Source: FEN-1139 sp038207155 (GTDB taxonomy: Bacteria > Myxococcota_A > Polyangia > Polyangiales > Polyangiaceae). From it: DNA of 64,000 bases. Location of the stretch: contig JBBRAB010000020.1 in the NCBI GenBank assembly GCA_038207155.1, positions 12,821 through 76,820 of the forward strand. The letters are read 5' to 3'. The position numbers and the translations under genes are program-made. The notes under the pieces were generated by a model. That model was not told the DNA's origin. It saw nothing but the letters and a program-made list of their open reading frames with translations, and did not search any database. How positions within the stretch are numbered: position 1 is the stretch's first letter; the number at the start of each line of letters is the position of its first letter. Below, piece by piece: positions 42,242-55,400 of this stretch.

Positions 42242-42997
42242 TCAAACCGACCCCGGGGTCTCCGACGCAGGCGGAGTCAGCGAGGCCGACAGGGGCTTGT
42301 AGTAGAGGATGCGTACGCATTGCGGACACTGGGACAGCTCCGCCACTCGCCGCATCTGCTGAAACTGCATTGGCGGAAGGGTGATGTTGCAGGCAGAACA
42401 GGTGCCGTTGGTCGTGTACGCCACGGCGGTTCCGCGCCGCTTGCGGATCATCTCGTAGCGAGAGCGAATCGGCGCCGGCAAGGTGGCAGCCACCGTATCG
42501 CGCTCGGTCTGTCGGGTTGCGATCTCGGATTCAAGCGAGCGACAGCGCTCGAGGGCAGGTGCCTCAATCGACTCAAGGTCCCCAGCAAGCTTGCTGCGCT
42601 CGGCCTCGTTGCGCTCGGCATCGGTCCGAGCCTGCGTGATAATGGCAGCGAGTTTCTCGACTTCGAGCTCGCGGTCACGGATCAGCTTGCGGATTTCCTC
42701 AAGCTCACGGGTCACGGCAAGTGACTCCTTTTCCGTTCGGCAGCGAGCCATCTTGTCGCGCGACTGCTCGATTTGCGCGTTCATTTGGCGCAGATCGATC
42801 AAGAGACCCGAGCGGGTCCGCTCCATGTCGTCGATGCTGCCTTGTACGCCTTCGAAGCGACCACTCAGCTCAACAAGCCGCCCCTTCTTCTCGCCAACGG
42901 ATTCCTTCTCGCGAGCAAGCTCGCCCTCGAAGGTGCAAAGTTCTTGGTCGAGAGCGCTCAGGCGCTCAAGGGCCTCAATCTGGGCGTCAATAGTCAC
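42242..42997 (-). CDS. C4 zinc-ribbon coiled-coil protein (CT398-like)
   Basis: 251 residues. A long coiled coil (about 5-180, rich in E, R, L and Q) is followed by a C-terminal zinc ribbon: NGTCSACNITLPPMQ and LSQCPQCVRILYY (CxxC...CxxC). This matches the small family of coiled-coil/zf-RING_7 proteins found across bacteria, sometimes annotated as nucleic-acid-binding. Possibly co-transcribed with the downstream kinase. The function is not established. Confidence 0.82.
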   Translation of the reverse strand: MTIDAQIEALERLSALDQELCTFEGELAREKESVGEKKGRLVELSGRFEGVQGSIDDMERTRSGLLIDLRQMNAQIEQSRDKMARCRTEKESLAVTRELEEIRKLIRDRELEVEKLAAIITQARTDAERNEAERSKLAGDLESIEAPALERCRSLESEIATRQTERDTVAATLPAPIRSRYEMIRKRRGTAVAYTTNGTCSACNITLPPMQFQQMRRVAELSQCPQCVRILYYKPLSASLTPPASETPGSV

Positions 42998-43050
42998 GTG
43001 ACGAAGGACTCCTTGCCGGGCCGGAAAACACTTCCGGAAACCAGCCTACG

Positions 43051-43124
43051 TAGGCCCACCTGGGTTCGAACCAGGAACAACCCGGTTATGAGCCGGGGGC
43101 TCTGACCGCTTGAGCTATGGGCCC
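43051..43124 (-). tRNA. tRNA with CAT anticodon, probably tRNA-Ile2
   Basis: Complete cloverleaf: acceptor GGGCCCA/TGGGCCT (position 1:72 is again G-T), D stem GCTC/GAGC, anticodon stem CCCGG/CCGGG with loop CTCATAA, T stem CCTGG/CCAGG, discriminator A, no CCA. The acceptor and GGTTGTTCCTGG region resemble bacterial Ile2 tRNAs whose C34 is modified to lysidine; elongator Met is the alternative. The rest of the 42998-43343 gap holds no gene. Confidence 0.88.
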
Positions 43125-43343
43125 GTGCACAATCGCCTGCATCCATCAGCCGCGAAACGCTCGCAGCGGACTTCGGCTCGGTCGAACCCGGACTCGCTCG
43201 ACGTACCCATGTCCCCTGCGAGGCGCAGGTGAGACCTTGGGAGACGAGGGAGCGAATCACGGCCGCTAGGCTAGTCGAACCACGCCGCTAGGGCAACCAA
43301 GGGCACTCACCTCTGTCAAAAAAGCCCGAGCCAGTCCCCAAAC

Positions 43344-44288
43344 TCAGTTCGCCCCGACGCGCTCGCCCGAACCTGACTGGCAACAGCGAAACCCCAGCTG
43401 ATAGAACCTGAATTCGGGACCGTGAGCAGTCGTGGTGGGACGACAGCGAGCACGGACGGGCCCGAAGTACCCGCCCTTTGATCCCGGGGCCGACTCGCTA
43501 TTCAACGGGCTTTTCGTCGAGAGCTGCACCCACTCATCGACGTTACCGGACATGTCAGCCACTCCGTAGTGGCTGACGCAGCGCGGAAAACTCCCGCTTG
43601 CTGCGCGATCATCGAGACGCGTCACCTCGGCGGCGACGCCGACCGAACCGCTAAGCAAGTCGGTGTTGGGAAAGCGATGCCGACGATCGACGTTACATGC
43701 CTGCGGGTCGCGCGAGTAGCCGTAGGGGTAGGGCAAGCGAGCTGGCCCCTCGCAGGCCAGAGTCCATTCCTCGTTCGAACAGAGCCTTTTGCCCTCATCA
43801 CGGCAGGCTTCCCTCGCCTCCAGAAAGCTAATCATGACCGCCGGCCGAGCCCCGGCCCGGTTTGGGAACTCGTAGCGATCGATGCAGAAGCGCAGGGGGA
43901 TCGGCGCACCGATGCAGCGTGCAGCTGGCTCGTAGTCGAAACACCTCTCCGTTCCGTCGGCGCTCGCGCGCGCACAACGATGGCTCAACTCGGGACAGTA
44001 CTGACCTGCCACGGGCAACATGTCTGACGGACACCGCGGGTCCGCGGAGTTGGAGCGACGCTCGGCAGGGCTCACTGCCGACGCACTGGCCGACTCGTCA
44101 CGCACCCCGGAGGCGACGACGGCAGCCGGAGACTGCCCAGGTGCGGACTTGAGAGAGGGTTTCCCACCCAGCGGCGCTAGCAACCGTTCGTCTGCCGAGC
44201 GGCCCGTCACGGTCAAAATGGTCACGACCAACAATAGCCCTCGGGTCGCTGGCAAGGCGCTCAGGCTCGACCAGAGGACACTACCCAT
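43344..44288 (-). CDS. Secreted FGE-sulfatase-domain protein (SUMF1-like fold)
   Basis: 314 residues. Signal-anchor-like N-terminus, Ser/Pro-rich linker to about 85, then an FGE fold: IPLRFCIDRYEFPN, MISFLEAREACRDEGKRLCSNEEW, YGVADMSGNVDEWV and the closing FRFYQLGFRCC. True formylglycine-generating enzymes have two active-site cysteines close together near the end; here only one lies in that stretch (RARCRPTTTAH), so oxidase activity is doubtful and a structural or binding role likelier. Eight or more other cysteines suggest disulfides outside the cytoplasm. Divergent from uvrA. Confidence 0.82.
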   Translation of the reverse strand: MGSVLWSSLSALPATRGLLLVVTILTVTGRSADERLLAPLGGKPSLKSAPGQSPAAVVASGVRDESASASAVSPAERRSNSADPRCPSDMLPVAGQYCPELSHRCARASADGTERCFDYEPAARCIGAPIPLRFCIDRYEFPNRAGARPAVMISFLEAREACRDEGKRLCSNEEWTLACEGPARLPYPYGYSRDPQACNVDRRHRFPNTDLLSGSVGVAAEVTRLDDRAASGSFPRCVSHYGVADMSGNVDEWVQLSTKSPLNSESAPGSKGGYFGPVRARCRPTTTAHGPEFRFYQLGFRCCQSGSGERVGAN

Positions 44289-44411
44289 CAGGGCATCGTA
44301 ACACCTCTGCGCGGCGGTGAAGCCAACCCGAGGCCCTAGTCAAGACCCCTTCGACCAGGTGCTTGCCCGCACTGCGGTCGACCGTGATGGGCGCTGACGA
44401 CTGACAATTCC

Positions 44412-47339
<2,928 letters not shown>

Positions 47340-47597
47340 GACCACCTGACCGCGACAGCGAGCCTTTGGCGGACGCTGATACGTTCCCGCCGGAGGATCG
47401 CCGGCGCTTTCGACCAAACGCGTAATGACGCTGCGGCATCAGCGCCCCACAGCGTCACCGCTCCAGGGCGCCATCGTCCAGTCGTCCATCGTCCAAACAC
47501 TCTGACGGACTAAGTCAGAAATCGTGGACCAACGCTAGCAAGCAGAGCTCCCCGCGGAAAGGCGGGTTGGCAGCGTTGCTGCCGGCTCCACTCGAAC

Positions 47598-47960
47598 TCA
47601 GCCGAAATCCTTTTCCACACGTTCCTGATCCTCTTTGCAGCGGATGCAAAGAGTGGTTTCCGGACGGGCTTCGAGACGCTTGGGTGAGATCTTCTCCCCG
47701 CACTCCTCACAGCCACCGAAATTGCCATTGTCGAGGCGCTCAATGGCCTTCTGGATCTTGTCCAGGAAGACCTTCTCGCGTCCACGCAGGCGAAACGTGA
47801 AGGACTGGAGATACTCGCTTGAGGCCAGATCCATCTCGTCAGGCAGCTCGTTGGCATCGAGCGTCATGTCCTCGTCGAGGGTCTGCTGAGCTCGTTTGAT
47901 AATCTCAAGGCGCTTGGCCTCAAGCAGGTCGCGGAACTTCTTTTCCTGGGCCTTGTTCAT
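47598..47960 (-). CDS. DksA/TraR-type C4 zinc-finger protein
   Basis: 120 residues from the ATG at 47960. A helical coiled N-terminus (MNKAQEKKFRDLLEAKRL), DLASSEY with acidic tip residues, then the C4 zinc finger CEECGEKISPKRLEARPETT and LCIRCKE. This is the DksA-family layout, whose members enter the RNA polymerase secondary channel and modify promoter response, in E. coli with ppGpp. The upstream in-frame extension to 48107 lacks conserved sequence and is rejected. The 47340-47597 spacer to uvrA contains no gene, only a weak hairpin (CGCCGG/CCGGCG at 47388-47406). Confidence 0.9.
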   Translation of the reverse strand: MNKAQEKKFRDLLEAKRLEIIKRAQQTLDEDMTLDANELPDEMDLASSEYLQSFTFRLRGREKVFLDKIQKAIERLDNGNFGGCEECGEKISPKRLEARPETTLCIRCKEDQERVEKDFG

Positions 47961-48196
47961 GGTCTGCTCGTCACGTTCCGAGTATGGGTCCCTCGAACGA
48001 TACTCGATCGGGGAGCAGAAGAACATACGCGCAGGGAGCTTGTCAGTCAACCGGTGCATCGCTCGACAGGGGGACAACGCGGGGTGGGGATAACAGCATC
48101 CGGCCACCCGATTCTGCGATCCTCACGGGACGGTGATAGCGGCTGCATGGCCCCATGCCCCGACATCGAGCGACCCTTGCGCGGTGCGGAAGCGCG

Positions 48197-49885
48197 TCAG
48201 AGGCCATCGCGGTAGGCGCGAATCGCGTTGACCACAGCATCCGCCAGCTTCTGCCGATAGTCACCGGTGTTGAGCCGCACCTCACCATCGGGGTTTGAAA
48301 TGAAGGACACCTCGTACAGCACCGCGGGCATGTGAGCCCCAGCAAGGACATAAAAGCCTGCACGCTTGACACCTTGATCCGGAATTTTACCGTATCCAGG
48401 CAGGAGCGAGGCAACCGTGGAGCGCTGGAGGAGCTCGGCGAAATGTACGCTGCGCCGCAGCGTCAAGGAGTCCTGAACACGGACCAGCGAGCGCGCCAGC
48501 TCGGACGCGGCCGCGGCAGAGGCGGCGTTCTCCAGTGCTGCCATGCGAGAAGCGGCCGCATCGCTCGATTCATCGAGCACGAACGACATGACGCCATCGC
48601 TGCCCGTGTTACCGGCGGCGTTGCAATGAATGGAAACGAATAGATCAGCCGCGAACGCGTTCGCGCGGGCCGTGCGTTCGTCAAGCCCAACATAAGCGTC
48701 AACGTCGCGGGTCAGAAGTGTCACCAGTCCAAGTTCACGCGCAATGACGGGGGCCGCGCGATGAGCGATGTCGAGCGTAACGTCTTTCTCCCTCAATCCT
48801 CTGGGACCGATTGCCCCCGGATCATGTCCGCCATGACCTGGATCGAGCACCACCCGCGAGAGGGCGCGGGGCGCACTGGAACCTGGTGCCGCCGAGTCTC
48901 GACGAGAGACGTCGATCACGAGCCGAAATGGCTCAGGCAGGTAGAACACGCGGCGCTCAACATGGGCCGACAGGTCGAGCACAATTCGAGTGGCACTCGC
49001 GTGTTGACCGAGGCGCACCCGCTCGACGAGACCTCCGACCTCATAACTGGGAGAAGCCGAGCTTTTGGCCCCTTCGACGTCCACGTAGAGTCGAGGAGTG
49101 CCGCCGTCGTCACCCTCTTTCAGGAATCCAACCTGAAACGCCGCTGGACGTGACATCGACACCACGATTCGAGCCGCGTCCTTGGCCCCGTAGCGTTCAA
49201 CGCGCGTGATGGTGGCGCCCTCTGCGGAGGCGCTCCCGAGCGACGCAGGGGTGGCGACGCCGCCCGCGTCGTCCGCGGAAACCGCTGCGCTGGCGAGCGT
49301 GCCCGGCTGCGTGCCTGGTCCGCCGGAGAACGCTCGAAGCACGGTCGCAACCTCCCTCACCTGCGTCGAACAATCCGCTGAGGGAGCGGCCTTTGCGGTC
49401 GGCAGCGGTCGCCCGTCGTACTCCGCCTGCAGCGCCGCGGCCGCCAACTCCGCCCGACAGCTGCCGGCTGCGGCAGCCGAGCGATAGAGCTCAATCGCCT
49501 CGAGGGCGTCAGCGGCTCGCCGCTCGAGCCGCCAGATACGTTCGCGGAGCTGCGCTGCGCGTAGTAGACGTTCAATTCGCCGATCACCGCTCAGCCGCTG
49601 CGCCTCAGCGGCGAGCTGATCGGCGAGCGCCACAACCTCCACCCGCACGGGCAGGGCCGAGAACTCCGTCTCGACTGGCCCGAGTCCCCCCGGAGCGACC
49701 ACCACGCGCTGACGGGCGGCTCTCACCGTAAACACGGCGACGACGGCAAGTGCAAAGACGCCCGATGCCGTCAGGAAAGACCGTTGCCACGGGGCCGCAG
49801 CCAGGAAGGTCCGAAGGGGGCGATACACTGCTGCCGGCAGTCTTGCAGAAATCTCCTCCGATTTCCAAGTTGGGCGCCCGCCCAA
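48197..49885 (-). CDS. N-acetylmuramoyl-L-alanine amidase with AMIN-type domain
   Basis: 562 residues. One N-terminal transmembrane segment (about 37-54), a helical stretch, an AMIN-like beta domain (about 225-330, ITRVERYGAKDAARIVVSMS...), then the Amidase_3 catalytic domain (about 347-560): VVLDPGHGGHDPGA, REKDVTLDIA (zinc-ligand Glu), LFVSIHCNA and the final Glu region YEVSFISN. The zinc ligands look intact. AmiC-type amidases split the septal peptidoglycan during division. The AMIN domain would target it to peptidoglycan. Probably monocistronic; the next gene upstream is separated by 27 bp. Confidence 0.93.
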   Translation of the reverse strand: MGGRPTWKSEEISARLPAAVYRPLRTFLAAAPWQRSFLTASGVFALAVVAVFTVRAARQRVVVAPGGLGPVETEFSALPVRVEVVALADQLAAEAQRLSGDRRIERLLRAAQLRERIWRLERRAADALEAIELYRSAAAAGSCRAELAAAALQAEYDGRPLPTAKAAPSADCSTQVREVATVLRAFSGGPGTQPGTLASAAVSADDAGGVATPASLGSASAEGATITRVERYGAKDAARIVVSMSRPAAFQVGFLKEGDDGGTPRLYVDVEGAKSSASPSYEVGGLVERVRLGQHASATRIVLDLSAHVERRVFYLPEPFRLVIDVSRRDSAAPGSSAPRALSRVVLDPGHGGHDPGAIGPRGLREKDVTLDIAHRAAPVIARELGLVTLLTRDVDAYVGLDERTARANAFAADLFVSIHCNAAGNTGSDGVMSFVLDESSDAAASRMAALENAASAAAASELARSLVRVQDSLTLRRSVHFAELLQRSTVASLLPGYGKIPDQGVKRAGFYVLAGAHMPAVLYEVSFISNPDGEVRLNTGDYRQKLADAVVNAIRAYRDGL

Positions 49886-49912
49886 TCAACAATACCCAGC
49901 CCCCAACGACTC

Positions 49913-51217
49913 CTAGCTCGCTTCCTGCGACACCCTCCCCCGCAAGCTCGCGAGCCTGTGCCGGAAGGTGGTTCGCGGTAACCCGGAAAGCCGCGCGGCC
50001 TCACTGACGTTGCCCCCGGCGCGACGCAGAGCCTCCTCCACATCGCTACTGCCACCTCCAACTGCGCCCGTCAGCGTCTGCGCCAAGGCAAGCTCGATAT
50101 CGAGGCGATCGAGTACGACGCTTCGCGTCAAGACTCCCGCGCGATAAAGGACGTTACCCAGCTCGCGGACGTTACCGGGCCACTCGTGTTCTTCCAGACG
50201 AGCCAGCGCCCGCTCGGACAGCAACCGTCGCCCCAACTCGTTTTCGAAGCGCTTTAGCCACATCGTGCCAAGGGCGGCAAGATCGCTCTTGCGGTGTCGC
50301 AGGGGCGGAACGTCAATCACGACCGTTGTCAACCGTTGGAGCAAGTCGAAGCGAAATCGACCCTGGCCGACGCGCTCCTGAAGCGGCGCCCAGGTTGCCG
50401 ACACAATCCGCACGTCAACAGACTGTTTCTCGCCGCCGCCCACCGGACGCACCGAGCCTTCCTCAAGAACACGCAACAGTTTGACCTGCAAAGACAGCGG
50501 CAACTCGCCAATTTCATCGAGGAACAACGTCCCGCGATGCGCGAGTTCGAACGCTCCCATGCGGGAGGCCACGGCACCCGTGAACGCGCCCCGACGATGA
50601 CCAAAAAGCTCACTGTCGGCTAGATTCTCAGGGATCGTGCCGACGTTCAGCGGATAGTAGTTACCCGTCCGACCGCTGAGCGTGTGGAGCGCTCTGGCGA
50701 CGACATCTTTGCCCACCCCAGATTCACCGATCACCAGTACCGGCGCGCGCAGCGGAGCGAGTCGCTCAATCTGATCGACTAGGCGTCGCATGGGCTCTGA
50801 GCCGCCAACGAGCCCCGGAATCAGTCCTTGCTCGGGAACCGGCGACTCGTTGGCGCTCCTGACCACCACAGTCGTCCGCCCCAGAATGAACGCGCCTTCT
50901 TTCTCCGAGAGCTGGGCCACCCGCACTCGCGCGCCGCCCAGCATGATTCCGTTCCTCGACCCAAGATCGACGATCCGAAAGCCACTCGGTCCACATTCCA
51001 CCCGGCAGTGCAGCGCGCTCACGGCGCTGTCGCACAGGCGCAAATCAACGGACAGGCCGCTCCCCACTTGGAGTTGCTGCCCCGGCCGGACACGGCAGCG
51101 AGCGCTGCCCCCTGGACCCTCGGCCTCGAGGATCCAACCGTCCTCCCAGGAAGGCAGCGGGATTTCCTCGGTCGCTGAGTCTCGCGAGGTGCCTCGGGCA
51201 GCTATATGGTGTGACAT
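49913..51217 (-). CDS. Sigma-54-dependent activator with N-terminal FHA domain
   Basis: 434 residues from the ATG at 51217. FHA domain (about 32-115, with SVDLRLCDSAVSALHCRVE and LGSRNGIMLGGARV) for phosphothreonine binding, AAA+ sigma-54 domain (about 140-370) with Walker A GESGVGKD, the sigma-54-contact loop GAFTGA, Walker B LFLDEIGELP, and a Fis-type HTH at the end (NVSEAARLSGLPRTTFRHRL). FHA control means phosphorylation by a Ser/Thr kinase is the probable input, and two such kinases lie in this window. Divergent from an outer-membrane protein gene 83 bp away, perhaps a target. No sigma-54 promoter recognised there. Confidence 0.93.
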   Translation of the reverse strand: MSHHIAARGTSRDSATEEIPLPSWEDGWILEAEGPGGSARCRVRPGQQLQVGSGLSVDLRLCDSAVSALHCRVECGPSGFRIVDLGSRNGIMLGGARVRVAQLSEKEGAFILGRTTVVVRSANESPVPEQGLIPGLVGGSEPMRRLVDQIERLAPLRAPVLVIGESGVGKDVVARALHTLSGRTGNYYPLNVGTIPENLADSELFGHRRGAFTGAVASRMGAFELAHRGTLFLDEIGELPLSLQVKLLRVLEEGSVRPVGGGEKQSVDVRIVSATWAPLQERVGQGRFRFDLLQRLTTVVIDVPPLRHRKSDLAALGTMWLKRFENELGRRLLSERALARLEEHEWPGNVRELGNVLYRAGVLTRSVVLDRLDIELALAQTLTGAVGGGSSDVEEALRRAGGNVSEAARLSGLPRTTFRHRLASLRGRVSQEAS

Positions 51218-51299
51218 AGGGTCGGGACAGTCGGCCCATTTGCCAGGGCAGTTGCGATCTGACAGTTTCGCTAGTTCCAAAGGGTGCTAACAACGGGCC

Positions 51300-52061
51300 A
51301 TGCGTCGCCTCGTACTAGTGAGCCTGCCGCTCTTTGTCGCCACCCCTGCTCTCGCGCAAGACCGCGTCGATCAGGTTCCTAGCAGCGCGACGCAAACACC
51401 ACCGTCTACCGAGCCTCGACCCGCTGCCGCGCCGCAAGACGCGCCCAGCCGTCGCGAAGCTGGCGCTGCACCACGCGTGCTGCCCGCAGAACCCCAGCCA
51501 CGGGTCGAGTATCAACCTGCCGCTCCTCTGACAGACACCCTGCGCTCCCACTTCGTGCTGGCAGCCACCGTCGGTACCGTTGCCTCCTACGGTCGAGTCG
51601 ACTCCGCGCATTCCATCACCAACACGCTCGGACAGGGCTGGCTCGCCGGCGGCGAGTTGGGCTATGGCATATCGCGACATATCGCGATTGGCCTCGTTGG
51701 CGAAGCCTCATCGTTTTCCGGCGGAAGCATCTGCAGCGACTGCAAGGCAAACGCCTGGAGCGCCGCCCCCTTCCTACGCTACCACCTGGTTCAGGGGGTC
51801 CGCTTCGATCCTTGGATGTCGATTGGAGCTGGCGTTGCCGCGCTCTCCTACGACAATCAACTCACCAAGCGCAGCTACTTCGGTGGAGTTCTCCGGGCCT
51901 CGGTTGGTGGCGATTGGTACGCGTCGAGTCAACTTGGAATTGGCCCAGTGTTGTCCGTCGATCTCCGCAGTTACATGGACCATCCCACAGGCACGTCAGC
52001 ATCGCAGGAAGCTCGACTGTTGGTTGGCTTGCGCGTCGTGGTGGACGTCCCCGGTAAGTAA
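51300..52061 (+). CDS. Outer-membrane protein with proline-rich linker
   Basis: 253 residues. Signal peptide MRRLVLVSLPLFVATPALAQ, then a linker rich in P, A, S and Q (about 20-80), then a beta-barrel-like domain of about 170 residues: LRSHFVLAATVGTVASYGRV, LGYGISRHIAIGLVGEAS, FLRYHLVQGVRFDPWMSIG. It resembles the small eight-stranded OmpA-like barrels, but the ending is LRVVVDVPGK without an aromatic last residue. Divergent from the FHA/sigma-54 activator. Confidence 0.7.
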   Translation: MRRLVLVSLPLFVATPALAQDRVDQVPSSATQTPPSTEPRPAAAPQDAPSRREAGAAPRVLPAEPQPRVEYQPAAPLTDTLRSHFVLAATVGTVASYGRVDSAHSITNTLGQGWLAGGELGYGISRHIAIGLVGEASSFSGGSICSDCKANAWSAAPFLRYHLVQGVRFDPWMSIGAGVAALSYDNQLTKRSYFGGVLRASVGGDWYASSQLGIGPVLSVDLRSYMDHPTGTSASQEARLLVGLRVVVDVPGK

Positions 52062-52438
52062 CGTCACTCGGCGGACACCCGCCCCTGCTCGCCCACGCTC
52101 GCGCAACTTCGTCAAACGCTGCGCTGCCTCGCGCCAAGCAACCCATCGGTCCCCGCTCTCTGGCGCGGGGCCACGGTTGGGAACATGGGATGGTCTTGGC
52201 ACGTTCTGCGTTCCAGTCTCCACCCATCGGTATTGAGCTTCCAGGCGGCGCTGATTCATCCGACGTTGGCACGGCGGGGCAGTCCACGCCTCAGTCCCCA
52301 AGCCCTTCAACTCGGAAGCTAGGCATTTTCGCGCGACACGCGGCCGCCTAGCAGCGAGCATTATGGGAACAAAATGACTACGCGGAGCCTCAAATCGCTC
52401 GAGACTCCGCGCGTCAATTGGTGGCTACCTGCGGCTGC
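52062..52438. other. Intergenic region between the outer-membrane gene and the giant TPR gene
   Basis: About 380 bp between convergent genes. No conserved coding frame. A TGGCACG motif (52197-52203) is not followed by a correctly spaced GC, so it is not a sigma-54 promoter. Contains the terminator-like hairpin at 52382-52410. Confidence 0.5.
52382..52410 (-). terminator. Hairpin downstream of the giant TPR gene
   Basis: Minus-strand stem GCGGAG/CTCCGC plus inner CTC/GAG with a one-base mismatch, loop of about 9, starting 28 bp after the stop, followed by GTAGTCATTTTG with only a short T run. A moderate terminator candidate. Confidence 0.5.
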
Positions 52439-55400
52439 TTAGCCTTCAACCTCGATCGCGACACCCAGCCCGCGACGCAGAGCTGAATAGTCCTCGCTCA
52501 CGGCGAACACCAACAGCTCCGTCATCTTCTCGGCAGGCGTCATGTCGCCCGGAAGCGCCTGCTCGGCACCGAGAATACGCCTCGCGATATCGAGATCACC
52601 ACTCACGAGCAACCCAGCGCGAGCAGCTGTCAACTCCATACCGATACCCCAGCGCTTGATGTTGGCCGTGCTTCCATCTGCCATCCAGCGCTTCACGGTG
52701 ACCCGGAGGTGCTCCATCTCAACCGGCTGCATGAATCTCATAAGCGCTTGAGCAGAGAGCTTCACGTTGTTGGCCAGCTCAGGCGGTAGGGGCGTATTCG
52801 GAGCTGCAATCACCACGCCTGCGAAGAACATGGTCGTCAGCTCAGACTGCGTCTGGAACAGGTTGCGAATGTACCCATCCGTGCGGTAGCTCGCGAGATG
52901 CTTGCCACAGATGAATGCTAAGTCCTGCGGCTGATAACCGGCCAGAACCCCTTGCCCCGCGAACGAAGACGGGGGATCGGTCTGCGCGGCCACGATCGAC
53001 ACCGGCAGATCGCTCCGTACATAGAGTTCGGGACAGGCAATACCGAGCACCTGAGCCACGAAACCGAAGGTACGGGCGAACGTAACCGTGGAGGTCTGAG
53101 GATCCTGCTTGAAGCGAGCCTCAGTGACAGGCAGCTTGCCAGACATCCGAAGTTCCGCGTTCTTAGCCTTCAACGCGGCTGGCGTCAGTAGCTCAAAGAT
53201 GCGGGACAGGTGTCCCCCTGCATCTGGATGCGTCAGATGGCGTGACCAGAGCTCGCTGGTCAGTCCGCCGCGGAACTTGAGAATGCCCTCTTCCGGCTTC
53301 CATTCGCTGTAGAAACGCGCCTCATCGGCATCGGCCTCACCGAGGAAGGACAAGACTGAAGCCACACACCACGCCTCATCATACGACCGCTTATGCAGGA
53401 ACAACCGATAGAGCGTTCGATAGCTCTCGGCCTTTGAGGGCTCCGCTGCGACGACGCGACGCTGCTCGGCAATCGCATCATCCCAACGCTCGCTGTTCTC
53501 GTACAGCTCCACAAGGATCTCGCGCTCCGTCACGTTCTCAGGACGCATGGCCGATGCCATCTTGAAAGCCTCAATCGACTCCCCTACCTGCTGCATACGA
53601 TCACGGTAAATCAAACCGAGCGCATGCCACAGCTGGTACTCGAGCTTGGTATCGCCCTTGCCCGCGATGCGATGCAGCATCTTGCGATAGTCGCGCTCCA
53701 GTCGCTTCCAGTCCTTGGTCTGCGTCCTAATCTTCTCAATACGAGCAAACGCTTCCAGATAGCTCGGATTCAGATCGAGTGACTCATTGAAGAGCTCAAG
53801 CGCGCGATCCGAATCGTTGAGCTTGTCCACGTCACGGTAGAGCTGCCCCTGGGTAAACAGGTAACGGGACTTGACCTCGGGCCGAGACTCCAGGTCGCCG
53901 ATACGCTGCAGGACGTCGACCATCTTCTGCCAGTCGCCAGCCGACTGATAGAGCTTCAGAAGCTTGTGCAGCAGCACATGGTCGTTCGGACGAAGATCGA
54001 GCGCCTCCTCGAGGGCCTCTATCGCCTTGGACCAGTTCTTCTCACGATCGGCCCAAACGTCGCCGATCTCACTGAGAAGTGCGAGGCGCTCGTCGCCTTC
54101 GTAAATGCTGTCCAGAATCTGACGCTTGTAGGCCGCGACCTGCTTCCAGTCATTGCTCTTGGCGTAGATGTCGACGAGGGCATCGAGGGTCGGGCGATGC
54201 TCTCCGTTGAGCGCAAGCGCCTTCTCAAAGTTGTTAATTGCCTGCCTGGCCTGCGCCTGCTCGCGCTTGATGCAGCCCAGTCTGAAGTACGTGTCCGTAC
54301 GCGCTTCCAACTCATCCTCGCCCAATGCAGTGAGGACTTTTTGGTAGTTCGAAAGCGCCGTAGGCCAATCCTGAAGTACGAAACCGCAGTCTGCGATACC
54401 GCGAATCGCCTCTTGGTCGGTCAGATCGAGCTGATGCGACGCTTGATAGGCCTTGAGCGCCTTATCGGCATGGCCAAGCGCGGCCAGGACCTTACCAAGC
54501 AACTTCTGCAACATCTGTTGCTCACTGCGGTCCTTATTCTTAGCCTTGCGAACAAGCATTTCCGCAAGGGGCTCAGCCTGAACCCAGCGCTCGGTTCGGA
54601 CATACTCCTCCACCAAGGGGAGAGCAGCGTCCTCACAGTCCTCGTCGGACTGCATTGCCAACTCGTACGCCTCGACAGCCGACTCGTGTTCGGAAAGCTG
54701 GTCATCACGCAATTTGCCAAGCTCGACGAGCAGCTTGGCGCGGGCTCGTGGAGCCTGAGTGTTCGCCTGCTCCTGATCGAGGTAACGCTCGGCCCGCGCC
54801 CAGTCAGCCTCATCCACCGCAATAGTTCGAAGTGCGGCTAGCGTCAGAAGATGCGATGGGTCGAGATCGAGCGCCATCTCCAGACGCTCCTGAGCCTGAG
54901 CGCGGTCTCCGAGTTTCTCCTCAAGGGAGCGTCCGATCCGATAATACATCTCGACGCGTTGCTTGCCGTCGACGGTTAGGTCGGCGACTCGCGTCATGGC
55001 GTCGATCGCGCGAGAGGTGTCGCCCTGCTTCTCATGAAGCTTGGACAGGGCGTCCAACGCAACGATGTTGGTATCATCGATGTCCACGATGTTCTGGTAG
55101 GCGTCAATCGCCCGATCCACATCACCAACTTCCTCTGAGAATACCTGGGCAATCTGACCGTAGAGCTCAACCTTGGTTGCCTGATTGGCAATCTCGGCGA
55201 TGTGGCGCTCATAAGTGTTGACGAGATCAAGCCACTGCTTGAGCCGGCGATAGCAACGCGCCAGCGCCACGTAGGCCCGCTCCTCGGTGGGATCGATCTC
55301 GAGTACCGCCTCAAGTCGCTGGGCCGCCGTCTCGGCCTTCAGGAACTGATCCTCGAGCACGCCAGCAAGCTTGAGGAGAACCTCAACACGCTCACGCTCG

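Noticed and set aside
44289..44411. Possible LexA box upstream of uvrA
   Set aside because: No palindrome matching known SOS boxes could be found in the 123-bp spacer.
47961..48107. N-terminal extension of the DksA-type protein
   Set aside because: The added 49 residues lack conservation features and exceed the usual length of about 120 residues.
52197..52209. TGGCACG resembling a sigma-54 -24 element
   Set aside because: The GC at -12 is two bases too close, and no gene starts downstream.
53966..54841. Long open frame on the plus strand inside the giant TPR gene
   Set aside because: It lies wholly opposite a TPR frame with strong repeat constraint and shows no domain; the compositional bias of the TPR codons keeps the opposite frame open.
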